Origin: an uncultured Oscillospiraceae bacterium
GTDB taxonomy: Bacteria; Bacillota; Clostridia; Oscillospirales; Ruminococcaceae
Assembly: GCA_900548355.1 (NCBI GenBank)
Contig: URKR01000009.1
Location: 13,966 to 77,965, forward strand
Direction of reading: 5' to 3'
DNA length: 64,000 bases
The notes below the pieces were generated by a model, which saw nothing but the letters and a program-made list of their open reading frames with translations, ran no database searches and was not told the DNA's origin. Position 1 is the first letter of the stretch. Every line of letters begins with the position of its first letter. Positions 17,351 through 25,858 of the stretch are shown piece by piece. Made by a program: the position numbers and the translations under genes.

Positions 17351-18138
17351 GCTTTTTCACAGTCGAAGGGCTTGCGGCCGGCTATGGCCGCCGGCCGGTT
17401 CTTTCGGGCGTCGATTTCACGCTCGAAGCCGGCAAACTGTACGGCGTGCTCGGCGCGAACGGCAGCGGCAAGACGACGCTGCTCAAGGCCGCCTGCGGCA
17501 TTTTGCCCCACCGCGGGCGCTGCCTTCTGGAAGGGCAGGCGCTTGAAACCCAGAGTGTGCGGATGCGGGCGCGGCAGTGTGGCTACATCCCGCAGCGCAG
17601 CGGGATTGGGATCGATCTTTCAGCGCTTGAGGTTGTGCTGATGGGGTTTAACCCGCAGCTCGGCCTGCTCGAGCGACCGTCCGCCGCGATGCAAGCCAAA
17701 GCGCGCGAAGCGCTGTGGCAGGTAGGGCTGGAAGACCGGGCCGACGAGAACTACCAGCACCTCAGCGAAGGGCAGAAGCAGCTCTGCATCCTGGCGCGCA
17801 CGCTTGCGGCCGATGCGCGGCTGCTGCTTCTCGATGAACCCGAGAGCGCGCTGGATTTCCAGCACCGGCACCGGCTGCTCGCGCTGCTGCGCGGCTGGGC
17901 CGGGGCGGGGCGGCGCGCGGCGCTCGTGGCGCTGCACGACCCGGCGCTCGCCTTAAACGGCTGCGACGGGCTGCTGATCCTGGCGGAAGGCCGGGTGCAG
18001 GGGACACTGCGCCCGGCGGCCGACGAGCCTGCCGCCATCGAAGCGGCGCTTCGAACTCTCTACGGCCCGGTCAGCGTGCGGCGCTGCCAAAACCGCGCCG
18101 GCAACCCCCAGCTTGTGCTGCTCAAGGAGGAAGGATAG
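17347..18138 (+). CDS. ABC transporter ATP-binding protein
   Basis: A 263-residue ATPase that powers the FecCD permease. Walker A is GANGSGKTT, the signature LSEGQKQ departs slightly from LSGGQ, Walker B is LLLLDEPES and the H-loop is ALHD. The ATG overlaps the permease stop (ATGA). An upstream in-frame start inside the permease is rejected because the domain begins here. The gene ends at TAG and modE begins on the next base. Confidence 0.92.
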   Translation: MSFFTVEGLAAGYGRRPVLSGVDFTLEAGKLYGVLGANGSGKTTLLKAACGILPHRGRCLLEGQALETQSVRMRARQCGYIPQRSGIGIDLSALEVVLMGFNPQLGLLERPSAAMQAKAREALWQVGLEDRADENYQHLSEGQKQLCILARTLAADARLLLLDEPESALDFQHRHRLLALLRGWAGAGRRAALVALHDPALALNGCDGLLILAEGRVQGTLRPAADEPAAIEAALRTLYGPVSVRRCQNRAGNPQLVLLKEEG

Positions 18139-18480
18139 ATGCGGGCGGTGACGAAGGTCTATTTCTTGGATGAAAACGGCGAGAAATTTTTCGGCGAAGG
18201 CCCCTGCCGCCTGCTGCATGGGGTGGAGCAGACCGGCTCGCTGCGGGCGGCCGCGCAGAACATGGGCATGGCCTACACCAAGGCGCTCAAACTGCTGCAG
18301 CGGGCCGAGGCGGCGCTTGGTTACCCGCTGACCACCCGCACAACCGGCGGAAGGGCGGGCGGCGGCAGCGCGCTGACGCCCGAAGGAAAGGAGTGGCTTG
18401 CACGGTATGAACGCTACCGGGACGCCTGTGTTGAGGCCAACCGCCAGCTCTATCTGGCTTGCTTTCCGCAGCAGCGGTAA
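18139..18480 (+). CDS. ModE-like molybdate-type regulator, DNA-binding domain only
   Basis: A 113-residue winged-helix protein matching the N-terminal domain of ModE: LHGVEQTGSLRAAAQNMGMAY then TRTTGGRAGGGSALTPEGK. The molybdate-binding Di-MOP/TOBE domains of E. coli ModE are absent, so sensing must be indirect or done another way. GGAGGAAGG precedes the ATG, which abuts the ATPase stop. It probably binds the palindrome at 15180-15203 and controls both divergent operons. Confidence 0.85.
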   Translation: MRAVTKVYFLDENGEKFFGEGPCRLLHGVEQTGSLRAAAQNMGMAYTKALKLLQRAEAALGYPLTTRTTGGRAGGGSALTPEGKEWLARYERYRDACVEANRQLYLACFPQQR

Positions 18481-19522
18481 GCGCCACCTGATGCTGACCG
18501 GCGGCCGCGGCAGCGGCAAAACAACGATGCTGCGGGCGCTGACGGCGTTCTTGGCGCCTGAGGTGCCGCCCGGCGTGACCAGCTGGGCGGAGCCTGGCCG
18601 GGGCGTCTTTTTGCAGGAGAACGCGACCGGCACGCGACGCCAGGTCGGCGCGTTTGACCCTGCCCTGCCCGGGCCGGAAAACCGGATGCGCCCGCTGGCG
18701 GATGGGTTTGCCGGCTTCGGCGCGGCGGCGCTCGGCCACTGTGCCGAAGCGCCGGGGGACTGGGCGACGGTGGACGAGGTTGGGTATCTTGAAACAACCA
18801 GCCCGGCCTACACCGCGGCGCTTGAAAAACTCTTTGCCCGCAAACGGGTGCTGGCGGCGGTACGGCGGCAAGAGCTGCCGTTTCTGCGGGCGCTGTGCGC
18901 GCGGGTGGATGTTTTTTTGGTCGATCTTGACGCGCCGTTTGACCTTTGCGGCTGTGTGCTGATGGCCTCGGGGCTTGGGCGGCGATTCGGCGGCAACAAG
19001 CTGCTGGCGGATTTCCGCGGCCGGCCGCTTGTGCAGTGCGCGATCGACGCGACGGCCAACGTCTTTGCCCGGCGGGTGCTGGTTACCCGCAGCGCGGAAG
19101 TCGCGGCGCTTGGCCGGCGACAGGGGATCAGGACAGTGCTGCATGCCGAACCCTGCCGTGCCGACGCAATCCGGCTGGGCCTTGCGGCACTGCAGGAGGG
19201 GCCGGCGCTGACCGGCTGCCTGTTCTGCCCCTGCGACCAGCCGCTGCTGCGGCAGGATACCGTCGCGGCGCTGGCGCTGGCCGCGGCAGGGGAGCCGGAT
19301 GCCATCTGGCGGCCGGCCGCAGGCGGGGCCGCGGGCGCGCCGGTACTCTTCCCGGCATGGGCGTTCCCGGCGCTGGCTGCGCTGCCTGCGGGAAGGGGCG
19401 GGGGCGCGGTGATCCGCAAAAATCCCGACCGGCTGCGGCTGCTTGCAATTGACGATGCGATGGAACTTGCCGATGTGGATCGGCCGGAGGATCTTGTGCG
19501 CCTTGCCGCGGCGGGAAAGTAA
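18407..19522 (+). CDS. Fusion of a P-loop NTPase (THEP1-like) and a MocA/MobA-like nucleotidyltransferase
   Basis: About 371 residues. The N-terminal half has a P-loop GGRGSGKTT and VDEVGYLE, as in THEP1/NTPase_1 proteins. The C-terminal half, from about residue 180, has LMASGLGRRFGGNKLL, CPCDQPLL and ADVDRPEDL, as in molybdopterin cytidylyl/guanylyl transferases. It probably attaches CMP (MCD form) to molybdopterin for the divergent hydroxylase; the role of the NTPase half is unknown. The start is uncertain: ATG 18407 follows AAGGAG and overlaps modE by 74 bp, while ATG 18491 would cut into the first strand before the P-loop. Confidence 0.82.
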   Translation: MNATGTPVLRPTASSIWLAFRSSGKRHLMLTGGRGSGKTTMLRALTAFLAPEVPPGVTSWAEPGRGVFLQENATGTRRQVGAFDPALPGPENRMRPLADGFAGFGAAALGHCAEAPGDWATVDEVGYLETTSPAYTAALEKLFARKRVLAAVRRQELPFLRALCARVDVFLVDLDAPFDLCGCVLMASGLGRRFGGNKLLADFRGRPLVQCAIDATANVFARRVLVTRSAEVAALGRRQGIRTVLHAEPCRADAIRLGLAALQEGPALTGCLFCPCDQPLLRQDTVAALALAAAGEPDAIWRPAAGGAAGAPVLFPAWAFPALAALPAGRGGGAVIRKNPDRLRLLAIDDAMELADVDRPEDLVRLAAAGK

Positions 19523-19569
19523 ACGCCGCCATTTTGTCGAAAAAATTCACAAAAACCCGAAAAGAACCT

Positions 19570-19598
19570 TGCTTTCCCTACGGCTTTTCGATATACTG
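19570..19598 (+). promoter_or_regulatory. Promoter of the xanthine/uracil permease
   Basis: TTGCTT, 17 bp, TATACT, giving a leader of about 110 nt before the permease ATG. Confidence 0.6.
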
Positions 19599-19705
19599 TC
19601 TGTTGTTGGTATCGTTCAAGAAAGCCCTCGTGAAGGCCCGCCTGGCGGGCTTGGGCGGGGGCTTTCGCCGTTTGGGGCGTGGTTGGAGCCGCCCCAGGAA
19701 AGTGA
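19592..19705 (+). promoter_or_regulatory. Structured 5' leader of the permease gene
   Basis: GAAAGCCC pairs with GGGCTTTC to enclose an inner GCCCGCC/GGCGGGC hairpin. A second stem, GGGGCG/CGCCCC, lies just before the ribosome-binding site (GTGAGGA). CGATA/TATCG flank the start region. No U-tract is present, so control at translation is more likely than termination. It lacks the conserved bases of the guanine riboswitch. Confidence 0.4.
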
Positions 19706-19714
19706 GGAAAAACT

Positions 19715-21043
19715 ATGAGCAAGGAATCCCAAACCAGCGCGGTGCTGCTGCAATATGATGGCAAGCCATCCTGGGGCGTTGCGTTCCCCCAAGCCATGCA
19801 GCATGTGCTGGCCATGCTGATCGGCAACATTACCCCGCCGATGCTGATTGCCGGCACCTGCGGCCTTTCGGCTGAAGACCAGATCATGCTGACCCAGGCA
19901 GCCATGATCATCGGCGGCCTGACCACCCTGCTGCAGCTGTTCCCGGTCTTCGGCTTCGGCATGAAGATGCCCAACGTCATGGGCGTCGCCTTTGCCTATA
20001 TGCCGATTTTGACCATCATCGGTTCGCAGTACGGCATTTCGGCCATCTTCGGCTCCCAGCTGGTAGCGGCCTTTGTCTCCATCTTCATCGGTATGTTTAT
20101 CGGCCGCATTCGTCGTTTCTTCCCGCCGATTGTCAGCGGTACCGTTGTCATGAGCATCGGTCTTTCGCTCTATGGCACCGCGATCAACTACATCGGCGGC
20201 GGTTCGGCGGCCCAGGCGGCCGGCACCTTCGGCGCGCCGAAGTTCTGGTTCCTGGCTATTTTGACCCTGCTTGTCACGCTGGGGTGCAACTTTTTCGGTA
20301 AGGGTCTGCTCAAGACCTCCGGCATGCTGGTCGGCATCATTGTGGGGTATGCGGCGGCGCTTCTCATGGGCGGTGTGGTGGATTTCACCAACCTGCAGAC
20401 CGCATCCTGGTTCTCGGTGCCGATCCCGTTCCACTTTGGGCTGAGCTTCCACCCCGATGCGATCATCATGATGATCCTGATGTATATGGTACAGGCCGTG
20501 CAGACAATCGGCGACGTATCCTCCACCGCAATGGGCGGCTTTGGCCGTGAAGCCACCGACCAGGAGCTCGGCGGCGCGATCAAGGGCCAGGGCATCTGCG
20601 GCATGATCGGCGCCTGCATCGGCGGCCTGCCGACCGACCCCTACAGCCAGAACGTTGGCCTGATCTGCACGACCAAGGTGGTTGCGCGCCGGGTGTTCAC
20701 AATGGTTGGCGTGATTATGCTGCTGGCCGGCGTTTTCCCGAAGTTCAGCGGCCTGATGGCGACCATCCCGCAGCCGGTGCTTGGCGGCGCGACGGTGACC
20801 GTCTTCGCAGCAATTACCATGTCGGGCATCCAGCTGCTCAATGAGCAGCCGCTGAACTATCGCAACCGGATGATCGTTGGCATTGCGCTTGCGCTTGGCC
20901 TTGGCATTGATGCTGCGCCGGAAATCCTTCAGTTCGTGCCCCCGCTGCTGCAGAACATCTTCGGCAGCTCGCTGGTGGTCTCCTTCCTTGTGGTGTTTGT
21001 GCTGAACATCATTGTGCCGAAGGACGATGAAGAAGAAGCCTGA
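19715..21043 (+). CDS. NCS2-family xanthine/uracil permease
   Basis: A 442-residue transporter with about 12-14 membrane helices of the nucleobase-ascorbate/NCS2 family. It shows QHVLAML near the N-terminus, then GFGMKMPNVMG and a long central GxSxG-like segment, and ends PKDDEEEA. It imports purines or uracil by cation symport. The position beside the xanthine-dehydrogenase genes and Mo-cofactor gene suggests xanthine or urate. It has its own promoter and a structured leader. The C-terminus is acidic and cytosolic. Confidence 0.9.
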   Translation: MSKESQTSAVLLQYDGKPSWGVAFPQAMQHVLAMLIGNITPPMLIAGTCGLSAEDQIMLTQAAMIIGGLTTLLQLFPVFGFGMKMPNVMGVAFAYMPILTIIGSQYGISAIFGSQLVAAFVSIFIGMFIGRIRRFFPPIVSGTVVMSIGLSLYGTAINYIGGGSAAQAAGTFGAPKFWFLAILTLLVTLGCNFFGKGLLKTSGMLVGIIVGYAAALLMGGVVDFTNLQTASWFSVPIPFHFGLSFHPDAIIMMILMYMVQAVQTIGDVSSTAMGGFGREATDQELGGAIKGQGICGMIGACIGGLPTDPYSQNVGLICTTKVVARRVFTMVGVIMLLAGVFPKFSGLMATIPQPVLGGATVTVFAAITMSGIQLLNEQPLNYRNRMIVGIALALGLGIDAAPEILQFVPPLLQNIFGSSLVVSFLVVFVLNIIVPKDDEEEA

Positions 21044-21060
21044 ACAGGCAGATAAGCAGA

Positions 21061-21098
21061 AAGGCGGGCGCCGGGAACCACCCCGGCGCCCGCCTTGC
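21061..21098 (+). terminator. Strong hairpin after the permease
   Basis: A perfect 15-bp stem from AAGGCGGGCGCCGGG and its complement with a 6-nt loop. The following bases are GCGTTTGCC, so the U-tract is poor. Confidence 0.6.
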
Positions 21099-21109
21099 GT
21101 TTGCCGCCA

Positions 21110-22545
21110 CAAAAAGCCCCGGCACATTTTCATGTGCCGGGGCGGTGCTGCTTGATTGGACTCATAGCCTCATACCCATTTGTTTTGCTTCTGATTTTGC
21201 TTCCAATTGATACGGATGAAAAGATCCTTACCTGTATCTTTCAACTACTTTGAAAAACTGCCTGTAAGAACGAATTCCATCCACCCTACATTTGAAAGAA
21301 AGAAATCGCTTGAAACTTACCGAGAACTTTTTCGGCTGCTACCTGATACACGTCTCAATTTACGGTTACGGATTCTTGGATGCATCCAACTTTTGCTTGC
21401 TGTGCTTTGAACCATTCAAGTTTGTTTCTTATGGCCTTTCACCGTAAGGGAAAGGGGACGGATTCAATTTTGTTTGGGAAAGCGGATTTTTAAGATTGGA
21501 TTAACTTCCAGAAAACCATTTGCCTGCAACCAATCCGGGTCAGATAACGATATCGGTGTTTCCAGAAACTCGCATCGATGCGAAATGGGGTAGGGGTTGA
21601 TGCCAGAGGAAAAACCTCTTTATCAGCTGTACATTGGCGTATCTCCTATTTTTGGGTTCGGTGAACGTTATGCTATCCTGTATTTCTGGCTTCCAGCCAG
21701 AGGAATGAACATTTGTTTCGGGCCATTTCTCTTTGCAGCAAAGGCTTTGGTTTGTGGTATCGTCCCATCTGTCAAACTGCTTTGCAAACATCCTATGGTC
21801 TTTGCCTGCGGTTATACAATCGGGTTTACCTGCTGTGGATTTTAGATATATCTTTCCCGTTTCCAGTTCTTTTCAATTTCATCAATTTCAAGAACGGGTT
21901 GAGAAGATAGGGATCGCTTTTTTGTCTTGCACCAATCTGCCTTTTTAATGCCGCTGGTTGTCTCAACTCTTCTTCCTTTCGGCTTTCGCCTCTTTAAGAA
22001 GAGGAAACGCGGTCATTCTGCTGGGTGGGAACGGTCTTACTCTTTACCCTTTCATCGAATCTCAAATCTATTCAAAACGCTGGGGTCATCATCTATGACG
22101 GGCCCTGGGTCTGCTGATTTTTATTCACGAACCAAACCATCGTGGTTGTTCATTTTTTTACAGGTAATGACCTGCGGCTGTCAATGTGGTTCGTCTTTTT
22201 CAGCAGGCCCAGGCCCGCCGGTGATGAATGGGATCTTTAAAGTTTGCCACGGGACTGAGCCTCCTTTCTTACGAATCCTGCCGGCCTAACGCCTTTGCAT
22301 TTCTTTCAAGTTTTCCGTTGGCCTTTCAGGCTGTTTCCTTAAAACGGAGTCCCTTTCAGTTTCAACCGACTCTCTTGGCCTCCTCTTTGGCTGGTTCCAT
22401 CGAACCAGGTTTCAAGGTATCTCCAATTTGTCTGATTGTTTTGGAAAGGCTGTCGTTTGGAAGAACCTGCGCCTTTTCGGTTTCTTTTGAAAGTGGCGAC
22501 CTTGGAACTTTTGTTGTTCCTTATCTCCGGCGGTTTTCTTTCTGT
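21110..22545 (-). ncRNA. Candidate large structured noncoding RNA (~1.43 kb)
   Basis: No open frame here shows family likeness, ribosome-binding sites or the codon bias of the neighbours, and GC drops to about 45%. The minus strand is purine-rich and holds many perfect short-loop hairpins: 22504-22520, 22391-22408, 22161-22174, 21989-22004, 21981-21990 (a GGC-GAAA-GCC GNRA loop), 21687-21699, 21605-21619, 21570-21583, 21435-21455 and 21376-21389. It runs from the promoter at 22552-22580 to the terminator at 21111-21143. It is longer than OLE, ROOL or GOLLD RNAs as I know them, and I see no group II intron domain V. That it is RNA is inference from layout and hairpins. Confidence 0.55.
21111..21143 (-). 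terminator. Intrinsic terminator ending the noncoding unit
   Basis: On the minus strand GCCCCGGCACAT pairs perfectly with ATGTGCCGGGGC around a GAAA loop, followed by TTTTT. No gene on this strand lies immediately before it, which implies a noncoding transcript from the right. Confidence 0.85.
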
Positions 22546-22551
22546 GACTAT

Positions 22552-22580
22552 ACTATACCACGCCCTTAAGGCCGTGTCTA
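22552..22580 (-). promoter_or_regulatory. Promoter of the noncoding unit
   Basis: TAGACA, 17 bp, TATAGT on the minus strand. Each hexamer is one base from the sigma-A consensus and the spacing is optimal. Transcription would start near 22545. Confidence 0.7.
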
Positions 22581-22676
22581 TTCGCAGACCCAACAAAGGT
22601 TTGAGGAAACATTTATGCAAATCAGGTATGGAAAGTACATTGACGGATGTGGTATAATAAATATGTTCGGTGTACC

Positions 22677-22714
22677 TAAAAGCGGGCCGCTCCTTTCGGG
22701 GCGGCCCGCTTTCG
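22677..22714 (-). terminator. Terminator of the ddl-murI-DUF1934-argS operon
   Basis: AGCGGGCCGC and GCGGCCCGCT form a perfect 10-bp stem with a 10-nt loop, then TTTTAGG on the minus strand. Confidence 0.83.
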
Positions 22715-22739
22715 CGATTGGCATGGTACAAAATAAACG

Positions 22740-24497
22740 TTACATCGTTTCCGGCGCGTTGATCTTAAACATGGTCAGCACGTTGTGGATCACGCCGCGC
22801 ACGGCCAGGCAGAGCGCAATCCGGCCCTGCTGCACGGTTTTGTCTTCGGCTTCAAGGATGCGGCAGGCGTTGTAGAACCGGTGGAAGGCGGTGGCCAGGT
22901 CAATGACGAACCGGGTGATCCGTGCGGGGTCATAGTGGTCGGCCGCGGCCGTGATTTCGGCAGGGAAGGCGGCCAGCAGCCGGATCAGGGCCTGCTCGCT
23001 CGGGTCGGTCAGCACGCCGGCGTCAACAGCTTCGGCCCCGGCGAACGGGATGCCGGCGGCCTCGACCTTTTTCAGCAGCGAGCAGATCCGCGCGTGGGCG
23101 TACTGCACATAGTAAACGGGGTTTTCGCTGTCGCTGCGCACGGCCAAATCAAGGTCAAAGTCCAGCGTCGAGGAACTCTCACGCTGGTTGAAGAAGAACC
23201 GCGCCGAATCGATCGGCACCTCGTCCAGCAGATCGGTCAGGGTGATCGCCTTGCCGGTGCGCTTGCTCATCCGCACGGGTTTGCCGTCCCGCATCAGGTT
23301 GACCATCTGCATCAGCACCACGTCGAGCCGGCTGCCGTCCAGGCCGACGGCGTCCATCGCACCCTTCATGCGGGCCACATGGCCGTGATGGTCAGCGCCC
23401 CAGACATCAATGGCCTTGTCAAAGCCGCGCACGGCAAGCTTGTTGTAGTGGTAGGCGATATCGGCGGCGAAATAAGTCGGGATCCCGTTGGCGCGCACAA
23501 GCACTTCATCCTTGGCCTCTTCCTCGCCGTCGGCGGATTTCCGCTTGTTGGCCACACCGTATTTGGCGGCGTACTGGGCGCTTTTGTACATGATCGCGCC
23601 GTCCTCGGCCTTGTAGCAGGCGCCGGAGGCAAGCAGCTTGTCCACCACGGCCTGCACGGCGCCGGCCTTGTGCAGGTCGCTTTCATGGAACCAGACGTCG
23701 TATTCGATGCGGTATTTGCCGAGATCGCGCTGCAAACCGGCAATGTTTTTGGGCAAAGCAAAATCGGTGATTGCCTGTTTCAGCGTTTCGAAATCGCCGT
23801 CAACATAAGCGTCGCCGTGCTCGGCCGCAAAGTTTTTGGCGTGCTCGACAATGTCGGCGCCCTGGTAGCATTCGGCCGGCAGCGGGCAGGCTTCCTCCCC
23901 TTTGAACTGCTGCAGGTAGCGGATGGCCAGGCTTTTGCCAAACTTTTCGATCTGGTTGCCGGCATCGTTGATGTAAAACTCACGGGTCACGTCGTAGCCG
24001 GCCCAGTCCAGGCAGGCTGCCAGGCAGTCGCCCAGCGCGCCGCCGCGGGCGTTGCCCATATGCATCGGGCCGGTCGGGTTGGCCGAAACAAACTCCACAT
24101 TGTATTTCTTGCCGGCGCCGGCGTTGGTGCGGCCGTATTCCGGTTCGGTGCAGGCCGCGCGCAGCGCGTCGGTAAACCAGGCATTGCCCAAAAACAGGTT
24201 GATAAAACCGGGGCCGGCAATTTCAACCCGCTCAAACAGGCTGCCCGTCAGGTCCAGCGCACCGACAATCGCTTCGGCAATCTGGCGCGGCGCTTTGCGG
24301 AAGGTGCGCGCGCCGGCCATGGCGAGGTTGCTGGCCACGTCGCCGTTCTTTACGTCGGCCGGGATTTCGACGACGAAAGCCGGCAGTTCGGCTTCGGGCA
24401 GGGCGCCAGCGGCCATGGCGGAACGGGCGGCTTCGGCCAGCAGGGCACGGGCGGCGTCCAATGCGGTCTGGCGGGGGTTGTAACAGCGGTAATCCAT
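22740..24497 (-). CDS. argS: Arginyl-tRNA synthetase
   Basis: A 585-residue class I synthetase that charges tRNA-Arg. An N-terminal Add-1 domain comes first. The HIGH-type motif is SANPTGPMHMGNARGG (near residue 130), the KMSKS equivalent is RMSKRTGKAITL, and the C-terminal anticodon-binding helical domain ends at FKINAPETM. I place the start at 24497 behind AAGGAGG; the open frame begins 20 codons earlier without a better site. It is last in the operon, after DUF1934, as in Bacillus ywiB-argS. Confidence 0.97.
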   Translation of the reverse strand: MDYRCYNPRQTALDAARALLAEAARSAMAAGALPEAELPAFVVEIPADVKNGDVASNLAMAGARTFRKAPRQIAEAIVGALDLTGSLFERVEIAGPGFINLFLGNAWFTDALRAACTEPEYGRTNAGAGKKYNVEFVSANPTGPMHMGNARGGALGDCLAACLDWAGYDVTREFYINDAGNQIEKFGKSLAIRYLQQFKGEEACPLPAECYQGADIVEHAKNFAAEHGDAYVDGDFETLKQAITDFALPKNIAGLQRDLGKYRIEYDVWFHESDLHKAGAVQAVVDKLLASGACYKAEDGAIMYKSAQYAAKYGVANKRKSADGEEEAKDEVLVRANGIPTYFAADIAYHYNKLAVRGFDKAIDVWGADHHGHVARMKGAMDAVGLDGSRLDVVLMQMVNLMRDGKPVRMSKRTGKAITLTDLLDEVPIDSARFFFNQRESSSTLDFDLDLAVRSDSENPVYYVQYAHARICSLLKKVEAAGIPFAGAEAVDAGVLTDPSEQALIRLLAAFPAEITAAADHYDPARITRFVIDLATAFHRFYNACRILEAEDKTVQQGRIALCLAVRGVIHNVLTMFKINAPETM

Positions 24498-24571
24498 GAA
24501 TATCCTCCTTGCTGGGAATGGGCGTCTGTTCGGACTGTCCAAACTTTCAAAATTCATCGCGGCGGGGTGTT

Positions 24572-25015
24572 TCAGTTGACAGGGGTGGGCAGCGGTGCAA
24601 CCGTGATATCCACCAGATTGCGGCTGATAAAGTTTTCGCCGCCCGAATCAAGGGTATAGCTGAACTGCAGCCGGCCGCCCGCGTCGGTCAGGTCCAGTTC
24701 AATGACATCGGCGGCAACCCCCAGCGAAACCGAACCGAACCCGGTTTCGTAGTGGCAGATGTGGCGCACACCCTTTTCTATGACCAACTGGCTGGGCACC
24801 TTGCCGAACCGGGTCATCACCACTTCACGCGCGTCGGCGGTGGCTTTTACGGTGGTGGTGCAGCCGGCATAGCCGGTGGCCTCGGTTTCCTCGTATGCGA
24901 TAAAGTAGGAGCTGCCGCGCCGCACAAACTTGCCGCGGGTCATCAGCTCAACGCTCTCGCGCTCGCCGTCCTGCTCCATCGTCCCCTTGATGGTGATCAG
25001 ATAGTTTTCCTCCAT
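24572..25015 (-). CDS. DUF1934 family protein (YwiB-like)
   Basis: A 147-residue calycin-like beta-barrel protein of unknown function, conserved directly upstream of argS in many Bacillota. The pattern YLITIKG...GxxxxVELMTRGKF...YFIAYEETEATG, then a strand-rich C-terminus, matches the family. It has no signal peptide or membrane segment. It sits 24 bp after murI and 74 bp before argS. Confidence 0.85.
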   Translation of the reverse strand: MEENYLITIKGTMEQDGERESVELMTRGKFVRRGSSYFIAYEETEATGYAGCTTTVKATADAREVVMTRFGKVPSQLVIEKGVRHICHYETGFGSVSLGVAADVIELDLTDAGGRLQFSYTLDSGGENFISRNLVDITVAPLPTPVN

Positions 25016-25039
25016 AGGTTTCTGTGCTCCTGCTAGATT

Positions 25040-25858
25040 TCAGTAGTTTTCAATCGCAATCTGCTCCACCGGGCCGCCGGCATATTCGCCGAGGAACAGC
25101 GTTTCCAGTTCGGCAAAGGTGTCGGGGGTATCACTCACATAAAAGCGGGCGGTGCCGCCCGCCGCCCGGCCGCTGGCCAGGTCAAGGTCGGCCAGGGCGG
25201 CGGCGGTTTCCTGGGCGGTGACCTTGCCGGGGTCGATCAGTGCAACATCGGGCCCCATGAAATCCCCGATCATCTTTTTCAGCAGCGGATAATGGGTGCA
25301 GCCCAAAATCAGGGTGTCCACGCCGGCGTCGCGCACTTCGGTCAAATAGCACGCAATGGCGGGGGTGGTGATCGGGTCGCCAGGGTTGACCCGGCCGTTC
25401 TCCACCAGCGGCACAAACAGCGGGCAGGCCCTGGCCGTGATTTCAACGCCCGGGCAAAGCTCTTTGAGCACCTTGGCGTAGCTGCCGCTGCGGATTGTTG
25501 CCGCCGTGCCGATCACCCCCACCTTGCGGTTGCGGGTCAGGGCGGCCGCCCGGCGGGCCGCTGCGCCGATCACGCCGGTATAAGGAACCGGCAGGGCGGC
25601 GGCTTCGGCAGATGGATAAATGGAGGAAACGGTACCGCAGGCAGCCATCAGAAACTTGACATTCTGTGACAGCAGGAACCGGATGTCCTGGCGTGCATAC
25701 TGCAAAATCGTCTGCCGGCCGCGGCTGCCGTAAGGCACGCGGCCGGTGTCGCCAAAATAGATGATGTCCTCGCCGGGCAGTACCCGGCGCAGCTGGCGCA
25801 CGGCGGTCAGCCCGCCCAGGCCGCTGTCAAACACACCGATTGGCCGTGTATCCATCAA
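25040..25858 (-). CDS. murI: Glutamate racemase
   Basis: A 272-residue cofactor-independent racemase that makes D-Glu for peptidoglycan. It begins IGVFDSGLGGLT, has YFGDTGRVPYG, and holds the two catalytic cysteines in AACGTVSS and GCTHYPLL. The usual CNT triad of the first motif reads CGT here, an Asn-to-Gly change. The start overlaps the ddl stop by 4 bp. Being with ddl puts two peptidoglycan-precursor steps in one operon. Confidence 0.93.
   Translation of the reverse strand: MMDTRPIGVFDSGLGGLTAVRQLRRVLPGEDIIYFGDTGRVPYGSRGRQTILQYARQDIRFLLSQNVKFLMAACGTVSSIYPSAEAAALPVPYTGVIGAAARRAAALTRNRKVGVIGTAATIRSGSYAKVLKELCPGVEITARACPLFVPLVENGRVNPGDPITTPAIACYLTEVRDAGVDTLILGCTHYPLLKKMIGDFMGPDVALIDPGKVTAQETAAALADLDLASGRAAGGTARFYVSDTPDTFAELETLFLGEYAGGPVEQIAIENY

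Noticed and set aside
19604..19714. Guanine-type purine riboswitch before the permease
   Set aside because: The conserved junction and loop bases of that class are not present; kept only as a structured leader of unknown class.
21110..22545. Group II intron
   Set aside because: No domain V-like hairpin with its conserved bases and no maturase frame were seen; the unit has its own promoter and terminator.
21597..22569. Short frames on both strands of the gene-free region as proteins
   Set aside because: None has a good ribosome-binding site, domain, or the codon use of neighbours; Phe/Ser/Cys-rich plus-strand products are typical of pyrimidine-rich noncoding DNA.
22633..22657. Plus-strand promoter TTGACG ... 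TATAAT
   Set aside because: The spacing is only about 7 bp. An extended -10 (TGGTATAAT) is possible, but it would fire into the argS terminator and antisense DNA.
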